From G039029935 sp039029935 (GTDB taxonomy: Bacteria; Chloroflexota; Anaerolineae; Caldilineales; Caldilineaceae): a stretch of DNA of 14,961 bases. The notes under the pieces are model-generated. The model did no database searches. It saw nothing but the letters and a program-made list of their open reading frames with translations, and was not told the origin of the DNA. This document shows, in pieces, positions 1 to 7,537 of the stretch (positions are counted from its first letter, which is position 1; each line of letters starts with the position of its first letter). The DNA lies in NCBI GenBank assembly GCA_039029935.1, contig JBCCFC010000171.1, positions 1 through 14,961 on the forward strand. The letters run 5' to 3'. The translations under genes were made by a program, and so were the position numbers.

Positions 1-1
1 A

Positions 2-2485
2 ATGACAACGACTGTACACCAGTTGAGCCAGGAACTGCGAATGGCTGACGACGAACAGCAGGTAGCCTACAGGCAGGGAATGCGCCATGTTGCCCGCTTG
101 GTACAGCCTAGCCAACCCTCAAAGCCATCCGAGGCGGTGCCTATTGAACCATCCCGGGTGAATATCACAGACTATGGACTGCTTGAAAATCTCCAATTAG
201 CGCCCTTAAACCGTCGAAAGCCGGAGGCAGATGAAGTCGAAATTGAAGTAAGAGCGGCGGGGTTGAATTTCCGCGACCTGCTTAACGTTCTGGGTATGCT
301 GGCAGACTATTACGCTGAAGAATTGGGAATTACCAACGCAGGCGATCTGCTATTGGGCTTTGAATGTGCTGGTACTGTCGTGGCTGTCGGAGAACAGGTA
401 ACCGGATTGCAGGTTGGCGACGCTGTGCTGGCGGTGGCCGAGGGGAGCCTTGCGACGCATGTCACCGTTGCGGCCCGCAATGTTGTACCCAAGCCACATC
501 GGCTAACCTTTGAAGAAGCGGCTACGATTCCCTTGACTTTTCTTACTGCACACTATGGCTTGCATCATTTAGCAAACCTCAAGCATGGTGACCGAGTGCT
601 GATTCATGCAGCGGCGGGTGGTGTTGGGCAAGCAGCAGTTCAATTGGCACAGCGTACGGGTGCCGAAGTCTATGGCACTGCTAGCCCAGCCAAATGGACG
701 TATTTGCGGGCGTTGGGTGTCGAACACGTGCTAAACTCACGCACCCTAGACTTTGCCGATGAAATCATGACGCTCACTAACGGACAGGGCGTAGACCTCA
801 TCCTCAACAGCCTAAATGGTGATTTCATCGCCAAGAGCTTTGCTTGTTTGGCTTCTAATGGGCGCATGGTCGAATTGGGCAAGCTGGATATCTGGGATGC
901 GGAGCGGGTGCAGCAAGTGCGGCCAGATGCGGACTATTATCCCTTTGACTATAGTGAAGATGCACTAGCCGATCCCTCACTGACTCCTACTCTTTTCGCT
1001 GAGCTAATGACTGCCTTTGAAGAAGGTGCTTTGCAGCCGTTACCGCATACGGTTTTTCCACTTGCCGAGATAGCTGATGCCTTACGGTTGATGCAGCAGG
1101 CCGCTTATGTGGGCAAATTGGTTCTGACCATTCCCTCAACGAACGCTGGAACAGAGCCGGCCCCATTGTGCTCAGCCACTGTTCAGAGCGATGGCAGCTA
1201 TCTGATTACTGGTGGTCTTGGTGGTTTAGGTCTACGGGTGGCTCAATGGTTAGCAGACCAAGGCGCGCAAAAGCTGGTATTAAGCAGCCGTCGTGGCGAA
1301 CCAAAAGAGACTGAGCAACCCATGATTGACGCACTTACAGCGCAAGGGGTTGAAGTGCTTACCGTTGCAGCTGACGTTGCGAATGGGGACGACGTCCAGA
1401 AGCTGATAAGCGCCTGTCCTCAACCGTTGCGTGGTGTGATTCACGCGGCTGGTGTGCTGGCCGATGGGCTGCTTACTCAGCAATCGTCAGCGTCATTTGC
1501 CCAAGTAATGGCCCCTAAAGTAGCGGGAGGTTGGCATTTGCATCGGCTGACCCGGGAGACGGATCTTGATTTCTTCGTCTGCTTTTCGTCTATTGCCTCC
1601 ATATTTGGCTCACCAGGGCAAAGTAACTATGCTGCGGCAAACGCATTTATGGATGGGTTGGTACACTACCGACACATGCTGGGCAAGCCTGGCATGGCTA
1701 TCAACTGGGGGGCATGGTCTGAAGTGGGCATGGCTGCCGAGATGCGCGAACAGGATCAGCAGCGCCTACGCAGCCATGGCATGGCATTCCTACCCCCCGA
1801 ACAAGGGATTGCAGCCTTAGCCGAAATACTGGAGGGCTATACATCTTCGCCAACGAGTACGCTGGGTGAAGCCAAAATGGCACAGGTCGCTGTGATGGCA
1901 ATTGACTGGGCACAATGGCAAGAAAAACATCCCAATCCGATGCCATTCTATACCCAGGTCATTCAACCAGTTACCCCTTCACACCGTACTTCGCATACGA
2001 ATGGACGTGACAACAAATTCTCTGATAACGGTTCCCATGCGACACACCGTTTTAGTCCTAACACCATACGCGAACAGTTGGCAGAAGCCCAACCCAGCCA
2101 ACAACGTCAATTATTGCTGAACCACATTCAGGAACAGGTGACGAAAGTTTTGGGACGTGGACCAAACGGAAAAACCCTCAATGTACAGACCGGCTTTCAT
2201 AATGCGGGGATGGATTCGCTCACGTCCATTGAATTGCGCAACTATCTTCAGGCAAGTCTTGGCTGTTCTCTCTCTGCCACAGTCATCTTTAACTACCCAA
2301 GTATTGATGCCTTAACCAATTATCTGGCGGATGAAGTCTTAAAACTTGAAACATCCCATACTGATGCGGAGAACGACTTGGATGCAGATTCGAAAGAAAT
2401 TACGATTGAAGACACAATTGAGCAATTGAGTGAAGATGAGGCGGAAAGTGAACTACTCGCCGCGTTGGACGGGTTGGAAATCTAG
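2..2485 (+). CDS. Type I polyketide synthase, C-terminal part (KR structural end, ER, KR, ACP, docking tail); 5' end outside the window
   Basis: This is the downstream part of a modular PKS subunit that extends and reduces an ACP-bound acyl chain in the cytoplasm. Residues counted from position 2: residues 1-36 match the end of a KR structural subdomain (compare MADDEQQVAYRQG here with VTDDEDQVALRAG in the third PKS). The ATG at 2 is therefore an internal Met and the gene starts upstream. ER spans about 55-378, with HAAAGGVGQAA (202-212) for NADPH binding and a conserved NSLNGDF stretch near 269. The KR catalytic part spans about 398-575: TGGLGGLG (403-410), Lys506, Ser530, Tyr543 and Asn547, all correctly spaced. 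LAD (486-488) in place of LDD still suggests a B-type KR. The ACP carries GMDSL, with Ser739 as the phosphopantetheine site. An acidic tail (about 780-827) looks like a docking end. An ER between the two KR halves implies an upstream DH and full reduction, but the DH is not visible here. Confidence 0.96.
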   Translation: MTTTVHQLSQELRMADDEQQVAYRQGMRHVARLVQPSQPSKPSEAVPIEPSRVNITDYGLLENLQLAPLNRRKPEADEVEIEVRAAGLNFRDLLNVLGMLADYYAEELGITNAGDLLLGFECAGTVVAVGEQVTGLQVGDAVLAVAEGSLATHVTVAARNVVPKPHRLTFEEAATIPLTFLTAHYGLHHLANLKHGDRVLIHAAAGGVGQAAVQLAQRTGAEVYGTASPAKWTYLRALGVEHVLNSRTLDFADEIMTLTNGQGVDLILNSLNGDFIAKSFACLASNGRMVELGKLDIWDAERVQQVRPDADYYPFDYSEDALADPSLTPTLFAELMTAFEEGALQPLPHTVFPLAEIADALRLMQQAAYVGKLVLTIPSTNAGTEPAPLCSATVQSDGSYLITGGLGGLGLRVAQWLADQGAQKLVLSSRRGEPKETEQPMIDALTAQGVEVLTVAADVANGDDVQKLISACPQPLRGVIHAAGVLADGLLTQQSSASFAQVMAPKVAGGWHLHRLTRETDLDFFVCFSSIASIFGSPGQSNYAAANAFMDGLVHYRHMLGKPGMAINWGAWSEVGMAAEMREQDQQRLRSHGMAFLPPEQGIAALAEILEGYTSSPTSTLGEAKMAQVAVMAIDWAQWQEKHPNPMPFYTQVIQPVTPSHRTSHTNGRDNKFSDNGSHATHRFSPNTIREQLAEAQPSQQRQLLLNHIQEQVTKVLGRGPNGKTLNVQTGFHNAGMDSLTSIELRNYLQASLGCSLSATVIFNYPSIDALTNYLADEVLKLETSHTDAENDLDADSKEITIEDTIEQLSEDEAESELLAALDGLEI

Positions 2486-2587
2486 CAGTTATAATTGACG
2501 CCGGAATACTGAATATCCCGATTGCTGTTTGGCGCATCGGACCGAATTTTTGGGTAACGATACGCACGTGAACCGTTGAGGAATTGC
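2486..2587. other. Intergenic gap between first and second PKS genes
   Basis: This 102-base stretch is the only real gap in the window. I see no tRNA, small ORF or convincing promoter. A TTGACG at 2495-2500 resembles a -35 box, but no TATAAT-like hexamer follows at 16-18 bases. A weak inverted repeat (CCGAT at 2518-2522, ATCGG at 2536-2540) has a 5-bp stem plus possible extra pairs. A run of five T follows about six bases later, too weak to call a terminator. The last ten bases hold the ribosome binding site of the next gene. Read-through as one operon is the simplest reading. Confidence 0.6.
2578..2583 (+). promoter_or_regulatory. Ribosome binding site GAGGAA that decides the start of the second PKS
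   Basis: GAGGAA lies just before the ATG at 2588, with the AGG core six bases from it. The frame stays open to an in-frame TTG at 2576, but that TTG overlaps this site and has no Shine-Dalgarno sequence of its own at a useful distance. ATG 2588 is the better start. Confidence 0.75.
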
Positions 2588-5500
2588 ATGATAGAGAAAG
2601 AGCAAGAGGCCCTATCCCCTACCAAGCGAGCCTTGTTGGCCGTCAAGAAACTACAGGCGCAAGTGGACACGCTCCAATATCAGCGAACAGAACCAATTGC
2701 CATTGTTGGAATGGGCTGTCGTTTTCCTGGTGGGATAAATAGTCCAGAAGAATTTTGGCAGATGCTACACAATGGCGTGGATGCAATCGGCGAGGTGCCA
2801 ACAGCGCGCTGGAACGTAGATATCGACGATGAAAACAACCCAGATATCGCTGGTAAAATGCATACTCGTTACGGAGGCTTTTTAGAAAATGTGGATCAAT
2901 TTGATGCTACATTTTTTCAGATCGCCCCTCGTGAAGCAGAGATGCTTGATCCACAACAGCGCCTATGGCTAGAGGTCTGTTGGGAAGCCCTAGAGAAGGC
3001 AAATATTCCTGCTGAGAATCTGAAAAATAGTCGAACAGGTATCTTTACGGGAACTGAACATCACGATTATTTTCAATTGGCGACCCATGCCACCAAAAAC
3101 CTCGACATCTATACGGTTACAGGCAATATGCTTAGCATAACGCCCGGCCGCACATCCTATTTTTTCGGAACGCATGGGCCAACCATCGCCATCGATACGG
3201 CCTGTTCTGCCTCTTTGGTGGCCATCCATTTCGCGTGCCAGAGCTTACGCACAGCAGAATGTGATCTGGCCCTGGCGGGTGGCGTAAATCTAATTCTGAA
3301 GCCAGCGATGAGCAATGTGCTTTTATCAGATGCACTTGCCTCTGATGGTCGTTGTAAAGCATTTTCACAAAGCGCAGATGGCTACGGACGAGCAGAAGGA
3401 TGCGGGGTTGTAGTCCTAAAACGCTTGATAGATGCCCAAGCCGATGGTGACAACATCCTTGCATTGATCCGAGGCTCAGCCGTGAACCACGATGGTCAGA
3501 GCAGTGGGTTAACTGTACCCAACGGACTTAGCCAAGAGAAGGTCATTCAAGAAGCGCTCAAGCGAGCAGGAGTCCAACCTGCCGAGGTGAGCTATGTGGA
3601 AGCACACGGGACAGGGACTCCGCTTGGTGATCCGATAGAGATAGAAGCCTTGGGAAATGTCTACGGCCAGCGGAAAACACCTCTATTCGTTGGGTCTGTG
3701 AAGACAAACGTAGGGCATTTAGAAGCGGCGGCTGGCGTAGCAGGCGTTATAAAGACGGTGCTGGCCCTTCAGCATAGGGAGATACCGCCCCATTTACATT
3801 TCACCCAACCCAATTCCCACATCTCTTGGGAAGAATTACCCTTAACCGTGCCAACTTCTCCTCATGCGTGGTCCGCCGAAGAGCGTCTTGCTGGCGTTAG
3901 TTCATTCAGCTTGAGTGGTACCAATGCCCATATGATTCTGCAAGAATCTCCAGAGAGAAAAGAAGAGCCAGATGTGGCAACTATGGCCGACCAAACCCAC
4001 TACCTGATCCCTCTCAGCGCCAAATCAGAAAAAGCATTGCGCGAATTGGCCCATCGCTATGAGCAGATACTGGAAGAAGATACACCACATGCGCCAGAAA
4101 CGCCTCAAACATTAGGGGATATCTGTTTTACCGCTGCGACAGGCCGCACGCATCTCGACCATCGCTTGGCACTCACAGCTGACTCTCTTGCCAATGCTAG
4201 ACGGGCATTATCATCTTTCCAACGTGGCTTAACGCCTGCAAATGTGCGTTGGGGGGAAGCACTATCCAACCGCCCCAAAATTGCTTTCTTATTCACCGGC
4301 CAGGGGTCTCAGTATATTGGGATGGGCCGCCAGCTTTACGAATCTCAGCCATTGTTCCGCCAAACGCTTAATCAATGCGACGAGATTTTGCGTCCCTTCT
4401 TGGACAAGTCATTGGTTGAAATTCTCTATCCGCATCCTGACACGGATGGCTCTACGCTGGATATAGTTAATCAGACGGCCTACACGCAACCAGCACTCTT
4501 TACCATAGAATATGCGCTGGCTGCATTATGGAAATCCTGGGGAATTGAACCTGATATGGTCATGGGCCACAGCGTGGGAGAATTTGTCGCAGCATCCGTC
4601 GCTGGTGTCATGAGCCTGGAAGATAGTCTGAAGTTGCTCGCCACACGCGGTCAATTGATGCAATCACTCCCTCAAAACGGTAGCATGTTGGTGGTTGAGG
4701 CGGATGAAAGCCAGGTGCTTAACTGGATTCGCCCCTATGCTAATTCAATCTCAATTGCCGCTGTCAATGGCTCAAGGAATGTTGTGGTTTCTGGCACACG
4801 TTCTGACATCCAGGCCATTACCGAATCGCTTCAAGCGGTTGGGGTCAAAACCAAAGCTTTAACGGTATCACATGCATTTCATTCACCATTGATGGAACCA
4901 ATGGTGACCCAATTTGCCAAAGTTGCACAACAAGTGACCTACGGACCACCAAAGCTGCCTTTGGTTACGAACCTTACAGGAGATATGGCAACGGCAGATA
5001 CGATTTCAGCAGCGTACTGGTGCGAACACATCCGCCAACCTGTTCGCTTCGCCGATGGAATCGAGACCTTAAACAAACAGGGCTGTGATATTTTTCTTGA
5101 GCTCGGTCCCAAGCCGGTCTTGTTGGGGATGGCCCAAGAGCATCTACCCCAAGCCGACCAGCGTTGGCTGATGAGTTTGCGAGAGGGGCAACCCGAAAAC
5201 CAACAAATGCTCCATACATTGGGTTCGCTCTATGTACATGGGGTTGATGTACATTGGAACAATGTATATGCAAGCCAATCAGTTCGCAAGGTGAACTTGC
5301 CAACATACCCGTTCCAACGTCAGCGCCATTGGGTTAAGGCCGACAAAAATGGTCATGCCAATGGCCGGGTTCCGCAGACGCCACTTATGGATCTGCTGCA
5401 GAAAGGTGAGGCAGAACAGTTAGCGAGCCTTCTGGAACAGACAGCACAATTCTCACCAGAACAGGCTGCATTGCTGCCTGAAATAGCGACGCTGTTGGTC

Positions 5501-7537
5501 CAACAACATCAGGAAGAGTTAGCTGAAATCGAGACCCAGGATGCGACTGACCAACTAGGCGATTGGTTCTATAGACTCAATTGGCTATCTCGACCTCGTC
5601 AGAATTCTGCTACCCCCCTTTTGACGGAGGAGAACTGGTTGATTTTTGCGGATCAGGCTGGTGTCGGAAGAACGCTGGCCAAGCTTTTGGGTGAACAAGG
5701 AAAGCGCTGCTTTCTCGTCTACCCAGGAAACAAATATAGCGAAGGAGACGATGTTTGGACTATAGACCCTGATAGTCCTGCAGATTTTGAAAAACTCTGT
5801 GCTTCTGTTGAGGTAATCGGAAATAGATTAGGCGTTATCCATCTTTGGGGGTTCGATCAAAGCGACAGGCCAATAGTTAATGCTGATGATCTACAGGCTG
5901 CGCAGAGATTGCTCTGTGGCAGTACATTACATCTGGTCCAGGCACTGCTCAAACAAGGCGGCAATGCGCGGCTCTGGTTGGCCACCCAAGGGGCCGTTGG
6001 CGTAAACGATGCGCCAATCTCGGCGGTTCAGTATGGGCTATGGGGCTTGGGGCGAACCATTGCATTAGAAGCACCTCATCTATGGGGTGGTCTAATTGAT
6101 TTAGAACCGGCACCGATTGCCGCGAACAAAAATGTCACGGCTGAACATATAAACGCCCTTGCGGCTACGTTGCTCTCTGAAGTTTGGGATGCGGAAGGCG
6201 AAGATCAGATTGCTTATCGACATGGGGAACGGTATGCCGCCCGTCTCGCTCGTGCAGAGGGGCCAGTGGGCAAAGCACAACCACAAGTTCATTTTCATGC
6301 CGATGCAACCTACCTTATTACTGGTGGCCTTGGGGCCTTGGGGCTGCATGTTGTGCGATGGATGATCCAACAAGGTGCCAAACACCTAGTGCTGACAGGA
6401 CGCAAGGGAATCGTTGGCAAGGAGAAGGTTGTCGAGGAGTTAACACAAAGTGGGGCTGATGTAAAAGTGCTAGCAACAGATGTGGCCAAAGCGGATGACG
6501 TTGCGGCACTCTTCTCAGAAATCCGCACAGCAATGCTGCCACTACGCGGCATCATCCACGCTGCGGGCGTACTCGACGATGGTATTCTGCTCCACCAAGC
6601 CTGGGCGCGTTTTCAAAAGGTAATGGCACCCAAGGTAGAAGGAGCATGGCATTTATATAGCCAAACACAGGATAGCGCACTTGATTTTCTGCTCTTCTTT
6701 TCTACCTCCACATCCCTCTTGGGAATGGCCGGGCAGAGCAACTATGCGGCTGCCAATGCGTTTATGGATGCACTGGCAGACTATGGACAAGCCCAAGGTC
6801 GCCCCACAGTAAGTATCAACTGGGGCTCGTGGTCGGGCGCGGGCATGACAGCACAATCCGGCAGCAGTGGCGATGTCGGCGAGGATCCAATCCTTCCCAG
6901 AGAAGGGCTACAGGCACTGGCTTACGTACTCAAGAATATCACACAGCAAAAACGCAGCGGGCAAATCGGCGTGATGAAGGTTGAGTGGTTCCAGTTTGTC
7001 GAGAATATTCAAGGAGCAACATCCTTTTTCTCGCTGGTACGGGAACGTAAAGTAGATGGCAAGGAAGAGAATCAAGAAACGCAACAACCCGCTATAGGTC
7101 CTCAATTAGCGGCGGCTCTGCCTGTCGAGCGGCACGAAATCCTACAAGATTATATTCAAGCCGAAGTTGCCTATGCGCTTGGCGCAGACGACTTACCGGC
7201 AGCCACCCAGGGATTTTTCGATATGGGGATGGATTCGTTGATGTCGCTTCAACTGAGCAATCGCATCAAGGTCGGTCTGGAGATTGATCTGCCTGCCACC
7301 CTCATTTTTGAGTATCCAAGCGTAGCAGCTCTAACAGCATATCTACTCGAAGAACGGCTTGTCTTTGAGGCTGACCACGCTCAAAATGGCACTGTAGCGC
7401 ACACAGAGAGGCTCTCTGGCACAACATCAGAACAAGGTTCCACAACCACGTTATCCGCCATTGAGGCGTTGTCTGCATCAGAATTGACGGCCTTAATTGA
7501 CCAGGAAATTGCGGAATTTATGGAGAAGAGCAGATGA
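2588..7537 (+). CDS. Type I polyketide synthase, single complete module KS-AT-KR-ACP with docking ends
   Basis: Extends the chain by one malonyl unit and is built to reduce it to a beta-hydroxyl. The protein has 1649 residues from ATG 2588. Order: helical docking head 1-33; KS 35-453 with DTACSAS (Cys206), EAHGTGT (His340) and KTNVGH (His377); KS-AT linker; AT about 563-856 with GQGSQ, GHSVGE (Ser662) and HAFH (762-765), a malonyl-CoA pattern; LPTYPFQRQR 904-913; helical linker 931-986 like the dimerization element of KR-only modules; KR structural part about 990-1235; KR catalytic part about 1240-1430 with TGGLGALG (1245-1252) and LDD (1329-1331, B-type); ACP about 1515-1590 with GMDSL (Ser1550); Ser/Thr-rich linker and helical tail to 1649. 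There is no DH or ER. Oddity: KR has Lys1349, Tyr1386 and Asn1390, but Thr1373 stands where the catalytic Ser belongs, so activity is uncertain. The last four bases overlap the next PKS start (ATGA), indicating translational coupling. Confidence 0.97.
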   Translation: MIEKEQEALSPTKRALLAVKKLQAQVDTLQYQRTEPIAIVGMGCRFPGGINSPEEFWQMLHNGVDAIGEVPTARWNVDIDDENNPDIAGKMHTRYGGFLENVDQFDATFFQIAPREAEMLDPQQRLWLEVCWEALEKANIPAENLKNSRTGIFTGTEHHDYFQLATHATKNLDIYTVTGNMLSITPGRTSYFFGTHGPTIAIDTACSASLVAIHFACQSLRTAECDLALAGGVNLILKPAMSNVLLSDALASDGRCKAFSQSADGYGRAEGCGVVVLKRLIDAQADGDNILALIRGSAVNHDGQSSGLTVPNGLSQEKVIQEALKRAGVQPAEVSYVEAHGTGTPLGDPIEIEALGNVYGQRKTPLFVGSVKTNVGHLEAAAGVAGVIKTVLALQHREIPPHLHFTQPNSHISWEELPLTVPTSPHAWSAEERLAGVSSFSLSGTNAHMILQESPERKEEPDVATMADQTHYLIPLSAKSEKALRELAHRYEQILEEDTPHAPETPQTLGDICFTAATGRTHLDHRLALTADSLANARRALSSFQRGLTPANVRWGEALSNRPKIAFLFTGQGSQYIGMGRQLYESQPLFRQTLNQCDEILRPFLDKSLVEILYPHPDTDGSTLDIVNQTAYTQPALFTIEYALAALWKSWGIEPDMVMGHSVGEFVAASVAGVMSLEDSLKLLATRGQLMQSLPQNGSMLVVEADESQVLNWIRPYANSISIAAVNGSRNVVVSGTRSDIQAITESLQAVGVKTKALTVSHAFHSPLMEPMVTQFAKVAQQVTYGPPKLPLVTNLTGDMATADTISAAYWCEHIRQPVRFADGIETLNKQGCDIFLELGPKPVLLGMAQEHLPQADQRWLMSLREGQPENQQMLHTLGSLYVHGVDVHWNNVYASQSVRKVNLPTYPFQRQRHWVKADKNGHANGRVPQTPLMDLLQKGEAEQLASLLEQTAQFSPEQAALLPEIATLLVQQHQEELAEIETQDATDQLGDWFYRLNWLSRPRQNSATPLLTEENWLIFADQAGVGRTLAKLLGEQGKRCFLVYPGNKYSEGDDVWTIDPDSPADFEKLCASVEVIGNRLGVIHLWGFDQSDRPIVNADDLQAAQRLLCGSTLHLVQALLKQGGNARLWLATQGAVGVNDAPISAVQYGLWGLGRTIALEAPHLWGGLIDLEPAPIAANKNVTAEHINALAATLLSEVWDAEGEDQIAYRHGERYAARLARAEGPVGKAQPQVHFHADATYLITGGLGALGLHVVRWMIQQGAKHLVLTGRKGIVGKEKVVEELTQSGADVKVLATDVAKADDVAALFSEIRTAMLPLRGIIHAAGVLDDGILLHQAWARFQKVMAPKVEGAWHLYSQTQDSALDFLLFFSTSTSLLGMAGQSNYAAANAFMDALADYGQAQGRPTVSINWGSWSGAGMTAQSGSSGDVGEDPILPREGLQALAYVLKNITQQKRSGQIGVMKVEWFQFVENIQGATSFFSLVRERKVDGKEENQETQQPAIGPQLAAALPVERHEILQDYIQAEVAYALGADDLPAATQGFFDMGMDSLMSLQLSNRIKVGLEIDLPATLIFEYPSVAALTAYLLEERLVFEADHAQNGTVAHTERLSGTTSEQGSTTTLSAIEALSASELTALIDQEIAEFMEKSR
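5378..5545 (+). other. Helical linker resembling a PKS dimerization element, upstream of the KR
   Basis: This encodes about 56 residues (931-986 of the second PKS) between the post-AT motif LPTYPFQRQR and the KR entry GDWFYRLNW. The pattern is an amphipathic helix (LMDLLQKGEAEQLASLL), a short break, then a second helix (EQAALLPEIATLLVQQ). It matches the layout of the dimerization element described in KR-only modules of cis-AT PKSs, where it helps hold the homodimer together in the absence of a DH. The assignment rests on pattern and position only. The next PKS lacks it. Confidence 0.6.

Noticed and set aside
2..4. ATG at the window edge as a true start of the first PKS
   Set aside because: The first 36 residues are the end of a KR structural subdomain, matching the third PKS. 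No module starts there, and no ribosome binding site can be seen because the window begins.
2495..2523. Sigma-70-type promoter in the intergenic gap
   Set aside because: TTGACG looks like a -35 box, but the hexamers at the right distance are C-rich and unlike TATAAT.
2518..2552. Rho-independent terminator between the first two PKS genes
   Set aside because: The stem is only about 5 bp with mismatches, and the short T run is separated from it by about six bases.
2576..2578. TTG as start codon of the second PKS
   Set aside because: It overlaps the Shine-Dalgarno sequence of the ATG at 2588 and adds only four residues before it.
5340..5580. Hidden or degraded DH domain between AT and KR of the second PKS
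   Set aside because: No HxxxGxxxxP or downstream Asp motif is present. The segment is short, helical and leads directly into the KR structural subdomain.
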